Below, piece by piece: positions 32,817 through 42,600 of a DNA stretch of 64,000 bases. Position 1 is the stretch's first letter, and each line of letters opens with the position of its first letter. The position numbers and the translations under genes are program-made. Source of the stretch: Lachnospiraceae bacterium (GTDB lineage Bacteria > Bacillota > Clostridia > Lachnospirales > Lachnospiraceae); assembly GCA_021202075.1 (NCBI GenBank), contig JAJQDT010000121.1, forward strand, positions 1 to 64,000, written 5' to 3'. The notes below the pieces were generated by a model. That model searched no databases and was not told the DNA's origin. It saw only the letters and a program-made list of their open reading frames with translations.

Positions 32817-33758
32817 TCAGTTGCCTGCCATCTGCTTTGCAACCTCTGCCGCGAAGTCCTCCTGCTTCTTCTCGATGCCCTCGCCGGTCTCATAGCGCAC
32901 AAAGCCCTTGATGGTAATGTTCGCGCCATTTGCTTTCGCAACCTGTGCCACATACTGGCCGACGGACTGTTTGCCATCCTCCGCCTTTACATAAATCTGG
33001 TCGAGCAGGCAGATCTCCTTGAGTTCCTTTTTCACACGGCCCTGAATGATGCCCATGATGACCTTCTCCGGCTTCTGGGACTCTTTCGGATCGTTCTTAA
33101 TCTGTGCGAGGAGGATCTCCTTCTCATGCTCGATATAGTCCGCGCTCACTTCTGCATCGCTGGTATAGAGCGGCTTGAGCGCTGCGACCTGCATCGCCAC
33201 ATTTTTAGCCATCTCTTTGATCTCATCATTCACCACGTCGGTCACGACATCCACCAGGACGCCAATCTTGCCGCCCATATGCGTATAGGAAGCAATGAAT
33301 CCGTCGTCCTCTTTCACCTTTGCAAACCGGCGAATGTTCATGTTCTCACCGATGACAGCGATCTGACCGGCCAGTGCCTCATTCACGGTCTTGGTCGTGT
33401 CAAACTTCCACGGCTCCGCGAGGAACGCCTCAATATCCGCTGCCTTCGTCTCCATTGCCTGCTCCGCAACCTGCGCCACATAGCCCTGGAATTTCTCGTT
33501 CTTTGCCACAAAATCGGTCTCGGAATTGACTTCTACCGCCACTGCGCTCTTGCCATCCTCCGATACCAGCACCTTCGCCAGACCTTCCGCCGCGATTCTG
33601 CCAGCCTTCTTCTGCGCCGTCGCCAGGCCTTTTTCTCTCAGCCACTCAACAGCCTTATCCATATCTGCGTCGGTCGCCGTCAGCGCCTTCTTGCAGTCCA
33701 TCATGCCGGCGCCTGTCATCTCTCTTAACTCTTTTACCATTCCTGCTGTAACAGCCAT
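32817..33758 (-). CDS. tsf: Elongation factor Ts
   Basis: A 313-residue guanine-nucleotide exchange factor for EF-Tu. The UBA-like N-terminus AVTAGMVKELREMTGAGMMDCKKAL is followed by EVNSETDFVAKNEKF and the two EF-Tu contact subdomains. ATG 33758 is used because AGGAGG is 10 bases upstream; a TTG three codons earlier overlaps that site. It follows rpsB on the same strand after 182 bp, the standard rpsB-tsf operon. Confidence 0.97.
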   Translation of the reverse strand: MAVTAGMVKELREMTGAGMMDCKKALTATDADMDKAVEWLREKGLATAQKKAGRIAAEGLAKVLVSEDGKSAVAVEVNSETDFVAKNEKFQGYVAQVAEQAMETKAADIEAFLAEPWKFDTTKTVNEALAGQIAVIGENMNIRRFAKVKEDDGFIASYTHMGGKIGVLVDVVTDVVNDEIKEMAKNVAMQVAALKPLYTSDAEVSADYIEHEKEILLAQIKNDPKESQKPEKVIMGIIQGRVKKELKEICLLDQIYVKAEDGKQSVGQYVAQVAKANGANITIKGFVRYETGEGIEKKQEDFAAEVAKQMAGN

Positions 33759-33940
33759 TTCCCACAATCCTCCTGAAGTTCTGTTTTTGGTATCCCGTCA
33801 TTTGAAATAAAGTCATTTGGGATAGCGTAATTCAGAATTCTCTATCCTCGAATTCATCAACTATATATGCCGTATCTTAAATGCAGTTGTCCGCAGTCTT
33901 TTATCAAAAGACTGCGAACCGAACAATTCGAAAGCAATGC

Positions 33941-34687
33941 TTAGAATGCTTCTACCGGTGCTTCCTCGTAAGCTTCTTCCGCTTCTGCCGGCACTGCCTC
34001 TTCCATTCCCTGCTTTGCCTCTACAATCGCGTCCGCCATCTTCGATACAATCAGCTTGACCGCACGGATTGCGTCGTCATTGCCCGGGATCACGTAATCC
34101 AGCTCTTCCGGATCGCAGTTCGTATCACAGATACCGATCAGCGGAATACCCAGGGTATGCGCTTCCTGTACACAGATATGCTCTTTCTTCGGATCAACTA
34201 CAAAAATAGCATCCGGGATTCTCTTCATCTCTTTGATGCCGCCGAGGTTCCGGTTCAGCTTCTCCATCTGCTTTTTCAGGGCAATGACTTCCTTCTTCGG
34301 CAGACGGTCAAAGGTTCCGTCCTGCTCCTGCCGCTCCAGATCCTTCAGATATTTGATTCTGGACTGAATCGTCTTAAAGTTTGTCAGCATACCGCCGAGC
34401 CATCTCTCATTTACATAGAACATGCCGCAGCGCTCAGCCTCCGCCTGAACCGCGTCCTGCGCCTGCTTCTTGGTGCCGACAAAAAGAATCGTGCCGCCAT
34501 TCGCAGTGATATCCGCGACCGCTCTGCAGGCCTCGTCTACCTTCACAACCGACTTCTGAAGGTCGATGATGTAGATGCCGTTGCGCTCTGTGTAGATGTA
34601 CTCTGCCATCTTCGGGTTCCATCTTCTGGTCTGATGACCAAAGTGAACACCTGCTTCCAGTAACTGCTTCATTGAAATAACGCTCAT
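33941..34687 (-). CDS. rpsB: 30S ribosomal protein S2
   Basis: A 248-residue S2 protein: [46 protein letters not shown] and [15 protein letters not shown] are all present. The C-terminal ~25 residues are an acidic Ala/Glu tail. It is first in the rpsB-tsf operon behind a ~250-nt leader with three 31-bp repeats. Confidence 0.97.
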   Translation of the reverse strand: MSVISMKQLLEAGVHFGHQTRRWNPKMAEYIYTERNGIYIIDLQKSVVKVDEACRAVADITANGGTILFVGTKKQAQDAVQAEAERCGMFYVNERWLGGMLTNFKTIQSRIKYLKDLERQEQDGTFDRLPKKEVIALKKQMEKLNRNLGGIKEMKRIPDAIFVVDPKKEHICVQEAHTLGIPLIGICDTNCDPEELDYVIPGNDDAIRAVKLIVSKMADAIVEAKQGMEEAVPAEAEEAYEEAPVEAF

Positions 34688-34773
34688 GTCTTTTCTCCTT
34701 TTGGTTAGATTCTTCCGTGCGCTTCTTCTCCCGCAGAGACCTGCAGCCTGCAGTCCAGACTCCCGTTCATTCG

Positions 34774-34866
34774 CATACGGTCAGAAGAATCTCTCCAGCC
34801 CTCGCGTACGAACAGGAAAATCTCTCCGGCCTTCCCATGCAGTCAGAAAAATCTCTCTGACCCTTT
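34774..34866 (-). repeat. Three 31-bp tandem repeats in the rpsB leader
   Basis: Units start at 34774, 34805 and 34836, each 31 bp, sharing AAATCTCTC and flanking positions (about 70% identity by eye). They lie inside the transcribed 5' UTR of rpsB. S2 operons are often regulated by S2 binding to the leader; these repeats could be structural elements of such a leader, which is inference. Confidence 0.7.
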
Positions 34867-34944
34867 GCTTTGAAAACCGGAACCGGCAGCCCGCCATGGC
34901 ACCTTCTGTGGAATCATCACACGTGTTTGATCGTCAACTTTGCA

Positions 34945-34974
34945 AGTATAGCACAGGTAAATGTAGAATGACAA
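34945..34974 (-). promoter_or_regulatory. rpsB-tsf promoter
   Basis: On the minus strand: -35 TTGTCA (plus 34969-34974), 18 bp, -10 TATACT (plus 34945-34950). The transcript would start near 34938 and carry a 250-nt leader. Confidence 0.75.
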
Positions 34975-34986
34975 GCCTTTTTTTGC

Positions 34987-35075
34987 TTTTCATTGCCATT
35001 TTTTTACTTTTCGTTGCCATATTTTTTGACCTGTAACGACATTCTTTTTTGCTGTTTATTTCTTTTCATTGCCAT
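34987..35075. repeat. Three 13-bp direct repeats upstream of the rpsB promoter
   Basis: TTTTCATTGCCAT at 34987-34999, TTTTCGTTGCCAT at 35008-35020 and TTTTCATTGCCAT at 35063-35075. The first two are 21 bp apart, two helical turns. They lie directly upstream of the rpsB -35 and could be activator sites. The DNA from 35076 to 35115 shows nothing else. Confidence 0.6.
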
Positions 35076-35115
35076 TTTATCGGATTTTTCAGTAAATCGT
35101 CTTGCAAAAGCGGCT

Positions 35116-35214
35116 GTGTCAGAAGGGTATCTGAAGGGTATTTGAAAAGTATCTGAACAGTATCTGATGAGTATCAGGATGGTGTCAGAAAGGTGTCAGA
35201 AAGGTGTTGGCAGG
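35116..35214 (+). repeat. Nine 11-bp tandem repeats abutting a promoter
   Basis: Nine consecutive 11-bp units (starts 35116, 35127, 35138, 35149, 35160, 35171, 35182, 35193, 35204), consensus near GTATCTGAAGG/GTGTCAGAAAG. They end directly before AATAAAAT, a possible -10 (TAAAAT at 35217-35222). The 11-bp period places each unit on the same face of the helix, the arrangement used by PhoP/OmpR-type and SARP-type activators. Confidence 0.75.
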
Positions 35215-35255
35215 AATAAAATAATGATATCACAGAAACGGAGGATTTTACAGAT

Positions 35256-36533
35256 ATGGCAGCATTAACAGAAAATAACCATTCCGCATCCGCACAGGCA
35301 AATGATTATCCGGACGTCGGCACTCTTCAGGTCACCGCACTGTCAGAACAAAACCTTCCCATCCGGAATGCGATTGTTGATATCTCTTTTACCGGGGATC
35401 CGGACGCAGTCGTCGAAGAAGTACAGACGGATCCAAATGGGCAGACCGAACCGATCGCGCTGGCGGCTCCGCCGGTGGAATACTCTCTGGAGCCTTCTGA
35501 ACGGCAGCCTTACGCAGAGTATACGATTCGGATCACTGCTCCCGGCTTCGAGCCGGTGACGGTCAGCGGAACAGAGATCCTCAGCGGTCAGCTTGCATTG
35601 CAGAGCGTCACGCTCCGTCCGTCTGATCCCGGGGAAGCTCCGGATACCATTGTCATACCGGAGCACACACTGTACGCCTACTATCCGCCGAAAATCGCCG
35701 AAGCTGAAATCAAGCCGGTCCACGCAAGCGGCGAGATCGTGCTGGATCAGGTCGTCATACCGGAATATATTGTCGTCCATGACGGAACGCCGCAGGATTC
35801 GACCGCGCGCGATTATTATGTCCAGTACAAGGACTATATCAAAAATGTCGCCAGCAGTGAGATCTATTCAACCTGGCCGTACGCGACACTGGCCGCGAAC
35901 ATTCTCGCCATCCAGTCCTTTACCCTGAACCGCGTCTACACGGAATGGTACCGGAATAAATCTTACAATTTCACGATCACTTCTTCCACTGCCTATGACC
36001 AGAAATGGGTCTACGGAAGAAATATTTTTGAGAGCATCTCCGATGTGGTCGACGACCTGTTTGAAAATTACCTCTCGCGTCCGAACGTAAAGCAGCCGAT
36101 CCTGACCCAGTACTGTGACGGTTCCCGCGTGACCTGCCCGCAATGGCTCTCCCAGTGGGGAAGCGCCTCACTCGGAGAGCAGGGATATACCGCTTCCGAG
36201 ATCATTCGCTATTACTACGGGGAGGATATGTATATCAACACTGCTGAGCTAGTCACCGGAATTCCGGCATCCTATCCGGGCTATCCGCTCTCCATCGGCT
36301 CCGTCGGTGCGGATGTGCTGAAAATACAGGAACAGCTGAACGCCGTTTCCAGCCATTATCCGCTGATTCCGAAGCTTGTCCCGGATGGTATCTTCGGCGA
36401 GGCAACACAGGCAGCGGTTCGAACCTTCCAGTCCGTTTTTGGGCTCACGCAGGACGGAATCGTCGGAAGCCGGACCTGGTACAAACTATCCGATATCTAT
36501 GTGGCCGTGACCCGGATGGCGGAGGGCATATAA
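35256..36533 (+). CDS. SpoIID-like protein with peptidoglycan-binding domain
   Basis: A 425-residue protein. Residues about 20-125 form beta-type domains (GTLQVTALSEQNLPIRNAIVDI, a carboxypeptidase-regulatory/Cna-like fold). The middle part resembles SpoIID: KDYIKNVASSEIYSTWPYATLAANILAIQSFTLNR, followed by the NFTITSSTAYDQKW segment. Residues about 350-415 are a PG_binding_1 domain (IGSVGADVLKIQEQLN, FGEATQAAVRTFQ, DGIVGSRTWYKL). No signal peptide is visible, which suggests it acts in the mother cell or on the spore coat/cortex rather than being secreted by Sec. The role in spore-wall remodelling is inferred. GGAGG lies 11 bases before the ATG. Confidence 0.8.
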   Translation: MAALTENNHSASAQANDYPDVGTLQVTALSEQNLPIRNAIVDISFTGDPDAVVEEVQTDPNGQTEPIALAAPPVEYSLEPSERQPYAEYTIRITAPGFEPVTVSGTEILSGQLALQSVTLRPSDPGEAPDTIVIPEHTLYAYYPPKIAEAEIKPVHASGEIVLDQVVIPEYIVVHDGTPQDSTARDYYVQYKDYIKNVASSEIYSTWPYATLAANILAIQSFTLNRVYTEWYRNKSYNFTITSSTAYDQKWVYGRNIFESISDVVDDLFENYLSRPNVKQPILTQYCDGSRVTCPQWLSQWGSASLGEQGYTASEIIRYYYGEDMYINTAELVTGIPASYPGYPLSIGSVGADVLKIQEQLNAVSSHYPLIPKLVPDGIFGEATQAAVRTFQSVFGLTQDGIVGSRTWYKLSDIYVAVTRMAEGI

Positions 36534-36643
36534 AACTCAGAATATCAATCATGCAGCACAAAGCCTCCGGCATCCACATGCGGGGACTGCTTTTGCGAAC
36601 TGATTTTGCAGACTGATTTTGCAGACTGCATTTATTCCAGAAA

Positions 36644-37093
36644 TTATTCCAGAAATTTTTTCAGTTCATCCATAAATGTGTTGACATCCTTAAACTCCCG
36701 GTAAACGGACGCGAAGCGAACATAGGCTACCGCGTCCAGTTCCTTCAGCCTGTCCATGACCATCTCCCCGATCACCTTGCTGGCAATCTCCTTTTCTTCC
36801 ATATTGAAGAGATCCCTCTCGATCAGCTCCGCCACTTCATGGATCTCCTTAACCGGAATCGGGCGCTTATAGCAGGCGCGCATCATGCCGGATTCCAGCT
36901 TATTCCGACTGTACTGTTCCCTGCTTTGATCTTTTTTAATTACCGTCAGTGGAATCGACTCTACCTTCTCGTATGTTGTAAACCGCTTGCCGCATACATC
37001 ACACATCCGGCGCCTGCGGATGGAAGTACCGTCATCCGCAGGTCTCGAATCTACCACCCGGGTATTATCCTGATTACAAAATGGACATTTCAT
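36644..37093 (-). CDS. nrdR: Transcriptional repressor NrdR
   Basis: A 149-residue ATP-cone repressor of ribonucleotide reductase genes. The zinc ribbon is CPFC...CDVC (residues 3-34), followed by RFTTYEKVE and the ATP-cone domain (KDQSREQYSRNKLESGMMRAC). The start at 37093 is the conserved MKCPFC; the frame stays open upstream without conservation. No NrdR box pair is visible in front of any gene here. Confidence 0.96.
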   Translation of the reverse strand: MKCPFCNQDNTRVVDSRPADDGTSIRRRRMCDVCGKRFTTYEKVESIPLTVIKKDQSREQYSRNKLESGMMRACYKRPIPVKEIHEVAELIERDLFNMEEKEIASKVIGEMVMDRLKELDAVAYVRFASVYREFKDVNTFMDELKKFLE

Positions 37094-37223
37094 GAGGCTG
37101 CCTCTTCTTTCTAAATAAAAATATGCCGGAGCATCTGTGCTCCCGTACATCTCTGTACCCCTGTGCATATATACACAAACTATCTGGTTTCAGCAAAGCA
37201 TCTGAAGCACTTTGCTATCTGAA

Positions 37224-37252
37224 AGTATAATAGAAGTTTGCCTTTGTGTCAA
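37224..37252 (-). promoter_or_regulatory. nrdR promoter
   Basis: On the minus strand: -35 TTGACA (plus 37247-37252), 17 bp, -10 TATACT (plus 37224-37229). It lies just after the stop codon of the sortase gene. Confidence 0.8.
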
Positions 37253-37261
37253 CAAAGGATA

Positions 37262-38383
37262 TCAGGAATTTCTTTTTCGCAGGGTTCTTTTTCGCAGGTG
37301 ACAGACCGCGAACAGGTCAAGCGCCATAGCCGGAAACAGGAATCGCAATGCCTTCTCAATAATCATTCGCAGCTCCGAAATACTCTCGCAGCCCAGGAGC
37401 GCAGCAGCAAACCCTGCGGCTCCTTCTTCCTGCCCGGCGTCCGGCTCATCTGTTTTTGATAATTCCATTCCGGCTGCCGCGGAAGCATCCGTCCAGTCAG
37501 CTCCTGCTTCATCAGAATCGTCATCAGCGGTCTCCCCGGTTCCATCCGCCCGCCTGCAAATGACAAGATAGCGGTATTTGCCGTGGCTCATATAGGGATG
37601 GCAGGTAAGCAGCGTGATCTGGTCTTTCCCCGGGACAATCAGAACCGATTCCACGTCATCCGGACTGACAATGCGAATCTCCTCAACTGTATAGGTCATG
37701 GTTTCCCAGGGATTTGTCACATAGACCGCATCTTGCTCCTTCAGCTTTTCAATTTCCCGAAAATATGGCATCCCGCTGTATCCTCTGTGACCGGCGATCA
37801 CGCAGTTCGTGCTCTCCCCTCCGATCGGCATGCTGGTCTCACTGAGGACTGCGGCGCCCTTCGACAGATTCTCCGTCGTCGCCCCGATATACAGAGGAAG
37901 CGTCACATCCATAGCCGGGATCCGGATATAACCGACCGCCCCATCTTCCGTCGTTATTCCATCCAGATCAATCGGCTCCTGCGCGTAACTCCACGCATCC
38001 ACCAGCTTCTGCCCATTCTCCGCCAGTTTCTCGTTGTACTCCTGCATGCTCCTGTAAAGCTCCGCGAATTGCCGCTGTTCGTCAGCAGATTCCTGATCCT
38101 CATATTTCTCCTTCTCAATTTCCTCTCCATTTTCCTCACCATTCTCATATCCCTGCCATCCGTCGTCCGCATTCGTGCCTTCTTTCTCTGTTTCATCCCG
38201 ATCATATTCCTCAAATTCAGCAATCAGCCTGTTTGTCCGCCATTCCAGCTCCCACTCACGGATGTCTGGATACAGATAGATCCCAATCCCGAAAGCGATC
38301 ACCAGAATGCCAAGGAAAGTTTTTCCTGTCTCTGTCTGCTTTCTTAAATGCGATTGTATTCGTAATTTTCTTTCCCGTGCCAT
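37262..38383 (-). CDS. Class C sortase (second)
   Basis: A 373-residue membrane sortase that polymerises pilins. A cytosolic basic N-terminus and membrane helix (about 22-40) precede a highly acidic linker (about 60-105). The catalytic domain holds the His in CVIAGHRGYSG, the Cys in TLLTCHPY and the Arg in YLVICRR. A second membrane helix near the C-terminus, preceded by a ~60-residue Ala/Asp-rich segment, is typical of class C. It is the last gene of the pilus locus, after the first sortase. Two sortases suggest separate jobs, such as shaft polymerisation and tip or base attachment. Confidence 0.93.
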   Translation of the reverse strand: MARERKLRIQSHLRKQTETGKTFLGILVIAFGIGIYLYPDIREWELEWRTNRLIAEFEEYDRDETEKEGTNADDGWQGYENGEENGEEIEKEKYEDQESADEQRQFAELYRSMQEYNEKLAENGQKLVDAWSYAQEPIDLDGITTEDGAVGYIRIPAMDVTLPLYIGATTENLSKGAAVLSETSMPIGGESTNCVIAGHRGYSGMPYFREIEKLKEQDAVYVTNPWETMTYTVEEIRIVSPDDVESVLIVPGKDQITLLTCHPYMSHGKYRYLVICRRADGTGETADDDSDEAGADWTDASAAAGMELSKTDEPDAGQEEGAAGFAAALLGCESISELRMIIEKALRFLFPAMALDLFAVCHLRKRTLRKRNS

Positions 38384-38474
38384 TTTTCATCTCTCTCGCC
38401 AGTGCGGATTTTCAGTTATCAGTTTTTCAATCACAGTCATTGGTTTTTCTAACATCGGTTTTTCCATTTCCATG

Positions 38475-39341
38475 TCAACTCAGAACCGTACGCTTTTTTC
38501 TGAAAAAGCGCATTTCCAGAACTGCACTTGCAATTAAAATGAATGCAATCATCAGAGAACGCCGGTACTGAAGCATCCACTCGCTTTCCCCGGCTTTTAT
38601 CCTTGATTCCGCAGCCGCAGCCTCCTTGATTGCCGCCTCATATTCCGTTCTTTTCCCACGCACAAGCAGGCGCTGCGAATTAATCCCATATGGCGTACAT
38701 GTGAGCAGCGTACAATAATCCTCGCCTTTCATGATCCCAAGGGCAGTCGTATCATCCGGCTCAACAACCAGGATCTGATCCACTTCATAGGCAAGCGTTT
38801 CCCCGAGCACCGTCACAAAAAAGAGATCGCCTTCTTCCAGCAGAATCAGATCGGTAAAAAGCTTCGAGTCACTTAATCCCGTATGACCGGTAAGCACAGC
38901 ATGGGTCCCCGAACCGCCGACCGGAAGGGAAGTCCCTTCCAGATGTCCGATTCCATTTTTTAGGGCCATCTCTGAAGTGCCATGATAGACCGGCAAAAAT
39001 ACCTCTATGCAGGGAACGCTGACATACCCCATGACACCGGTGCCGTCAACGTCTAATAATGAAAAATAATCCTCCTCATCGTAACCGCCCACTTCCTCCG
39101 TAAACGGATCGTGCAGCCGCACATTTCCGCGCAGAAGAGACTCATTATACTCGTTAGCTTCTGCAAGCAGCGCGGCGACCCGCTCCTCTTTTGTCTCCCC
39201 GACTACATTCTCGTACGTGCGAATCAGGCTTGCCTGCCTGTGTTCAAATACATAGTTTGCGGCAAATGGATACAGCATGAGCCCTCCGCCTGCCAGTATG
39301 AAAACTGATGCAATCAGTATTTTTATCCCTTTTCTTCCCAT
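38475..39341 (-). CDS. Class C sortase (first)
   Basis: A 288-residue sortase: N-terminal helix (KILIASVFILAGGGLMLYPF), a lid-like segment before the core (LHDPF, as in the DPF/DPW lid of class C enzymes), His in AVLTGHTGLS, Cys in TLLTCTPYG, Arg in QRLLVRGKR, and a C-terminal membrane helix with MRFFRKKR. The ATG at 39341 follows GGAG by 8 bases. The TLLTCTPYGINSQRLLVRG form and DPF lid are typical pilus-polymerising features, absent or changed in the second sortase. Confidence 0.93.
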   Translation of the reverse strand: MGRKGIKILIASVFILAGGGLMLYPFAANYVFEHRQASLIRTYENVVGETKEERVAALLAEANEYNESLLRGNVRLHDPFTEEVGGYDEEDYFSLLDVDGTGVMGYVSVPCIEVFLPVYHGTSEMALKNGIGHLEGTSLPVGGSGTHAVLTGHTGLSDSKLFTDLILLEEGDLFFVTVLGETLAYEVDQILVVEPDDTTALGIMKGEDYCTLLTCTPYGINSQRLLVRGKRTEYEAAIKEAAAAESRIKAGESEWMLQYRRSLMIAFILIASAVLEMRFFRKKRTVLS

Positions 39342-39602
39342 CTTTCCGGCTCCGGTACATGCATCTGCAGTGCATCCGCACATACCGGAGAGTCCTCCTG
39401 TCTCATTTTCAGATTTTTCCTGTCAAACTCAGGAACTGTTACGAAATAACTTATGCATCCTGCACCGCCTGACGAGCGAATGGAAACGCTCTCCGCTTAT
39501 CGCAGTCCATAAAAGCCTCGACACAGCCTGCTGCGCAAATACCTCGTCCTCCTGCCCCAAAAATATCGAACCGTTCAAAACAAGTCTATACGGCAGATAT
39601 CG

Positions 39603-42600
39603 TTATTTCAGGCAAAATCCGGGTGAGATACCTCCATAGGCATAGCAGGCGTTGATATGGCTGTACGTGCCCCCGGCGCCAATCATATATGCATTTTGGT
39701 TATTTCCTGTATAAATTGAGCGGAGCCACGTAAACCACGTCTGTCCGGACTCATTGTACAAAATTCTTGCTGAATCGTCCGCTGCATAGTTTGTCATACG
39801 GCTGTATTGCGCTCCTTCGTATTTCAGTGCATACGACGACGGATAATTATAATACTCCATATACGAGAGCAGCCACAATTTATCATATGTCGTAACGACA
39901 TCATTCTCGCTGGTACTGTTGTATACCGTATTGGATTTCACCAGCTTTGCGACAATCGCACTCTGCAGTTCCTCCGGGAAGCAGGTAAGCAGACAATTGC
40001 CGGTATTCAGAACATACTCATCGCCTGCAACGGCTGTATCCGTTGTGTTGGTATACTGATCCGCTCCGTTCAGGGTTGCGCGAATTTTTGAAGCCGGCCA
40101 TCCGCCTTCATTTGTATAGCTGTCTGAATTGCCATTCCAGGCATTATAATCGGTGCTGAATGACCGGTACAGCGTACTCGTGCCATCGCCGTCATCCATT
40201 TGCCCATAATAATCTGTACTTATAATAGAAGAGTTCAGGTCGATGCAGATGGATTTTGTGCAGCCGTTATTCAGGCAGTCCTGGAATACGGTCGGATCCT
40301 TCTGACTTTGCGCGATGATTTCCTCCCACGACATATCATGAATACAGTACCCGCTGTCATGTGAACCTCCGCCATCTATGACCGTCTCCTTGGAAACATA
40401 GCTTTTAACATAGCTCGCACCGGATGCCGGTCCGAATGTCAGCCCTGCCGTCGCGGTGCCGCCGCTCTCCGTCCGGTAAAGATCCTCCCGGATCCCATAC
40501 ACACTTACCGCGTATTTCACCGTATAGTCCTCTGTACTCTCTTCTTCCTCTGACGCCGGATTTCCAAGGACAAAGCCGGGAGATACTCCGTATGCCAGAA
40601 CCGAGCTGCTGCTGGTAAGAGAACCGGAACTGTTGATAATATCCGTAATGTAATTATAAGTATACGAAAGGGAACGTATCCACCAGTACATAGCGGAACC
40701 GGACTCATCATATGCGACTCTCGATGCATTGGTTGTCGCATATTCCGTAAAACGGCTATATTGGGTCCCTTCAAATCTCAGATTATACTTTGAATTATAA
40801 TCAGTGATTTCCTTGTACGAAAACAGCCATAGCTTATCATATGTGATTGCTATATCCTTGTGGCTGACACTGTTATATACCGTGTTTGACTTTACCGCTT
40901 TCGCAACAATTGCAGTTTGCAATTCCTTCGGGAAGCAGGAAAATAAGGACTGTGAAACACGTAATACATCGGAGCCTGCCACACTTGTATCCGTATAATT
41001 GTCCGCTCCATTCAGGGTTGCACGGATTCTCGACGCAGTCCAACCGCCCTGATTGGGCTTGCCGCTGTTCCAGCTTCTGTAACTGCCGTTCATGGATTCC
41101 TTCAGGGTACCGGCACCGTCGCCATCATCCATTTCCCCGGAATAATCCGTGCCAAGGAGCGCACTGTTAAGAATCAGATTGACGGACTTCGTACATCCAT
41201 TCTTCAGGCAGGATTCAAATACGCCCGGGTTCGATTTCGCGAGTGCAGCGATTTCTTCCCATGACAGATCATGGATGCAATATTCACTGCTGTGTGTTCC
41301 TCCGGCCGCTTCTATCGTCTCCTTCGAGACATAGCTGTGAAGATAGGAATTCCCCGTCGCCGGTCCAAACGTTACCTGCCCGGTTCCCGTATCAATGCCG
41401 TAAACACTGACCGCGTATTTTACGTTATAGTCAGAAATGGTCTTTTCTTCCTGCACCAGTGCGGTGCTGCCGGCCACGCTTGCCGTCTCGCCCTCCGTAC
41501 TCACATCGACCAGCTCAAACCCGGCCTGCTGCAGCTCATAAACCTCCCAGACCGTGTCATCTGGAATCGTAATCACCGCATATTGACCTGCCTTTATCGT
41601 CAGCTGTCCCTTTTCGTCTGTATAACCTTCGGCAACGAACTCATCGGTCTCGGAATCGTAAACAACATAGTACAGGTCCGCGCCCGGCTCAGAGGCCAGA
41701 ATTTGTCCCGGATCTGTGATCGGAAGCTCCGACGCGGAGAGAACATGCGTGACCTGAAACGTAAATTCCGCTTCCTCATTTTCGGTTTCCATATATTTTT
41801 CAATCGTCAGCGTAGAGCCGGAATCATTGGCATTCACAATCGTGTCAGCCTCTGCAATCGTCACAGCATTCCCAATCAGACTGCTGCTCCCATAGCCGGA
41901 CAGAATTCCCCATGACTCGTCGGACTGTTCCAGAAGCTCAACTGCCCTCAGCGTCCCCGTCTCCATGCCTGTATAGACATTCGCATAGATTTCATCATCA
42001 GGGAATCGCACATACGGATAACCAGAATCGGTCTTAGTCAGTGAAACCAGTCCGTCATCCGCAGTTGTAAGAATGCCGGATACTGCTCCCTCATCGTCCA
42101 TAAGGATATAGCGAATGCCGGATGCCGCTTCCCATCCGCTCCCATTGTATTTCTCAATGCGAAGGACAAGCACCGCGCCTGTTTCTACCTCCGAAGAATC
42201 ATCCGTCATTGCTTTATGGATTTCGGATTCTCCCCCGGCTGTGCCGATACGGTTGACAAGTGTGGCTTTCGCCCCTTCTTCTCCGGCCGTTGCCTCTGCC
42301 TGCGCCGTTTCCGCTTCAGAGATAATCTCCTCTGAACCAATCGCCAGGCTGACATTCGCAGACACCGCAGCGTGGACCAGTTCCCATTCGGAGGTTTCGG
42401 TTACGCGCACCGTATAGCCCTCCGGGATGTTCGCGAGGAATGCCTGGTCAAAAGGCAAAAGCTCCATCTCCAGCATTCCTGTAAACGCAGTCGCCGTTAC
42501 ATCACCTGCCTGTGAGATATAAATGCAAGAATAATTTCCATCGGTGACCAGAAGATTCTCTGTATCATAAACCGCAATTGATACCGGTATGGAATAGGTT

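Noticed and set aside
35116..35214. CRISPR array
   Set aside because: Contiguous 11-bp repeats, no spacers, no cas genes nearby.
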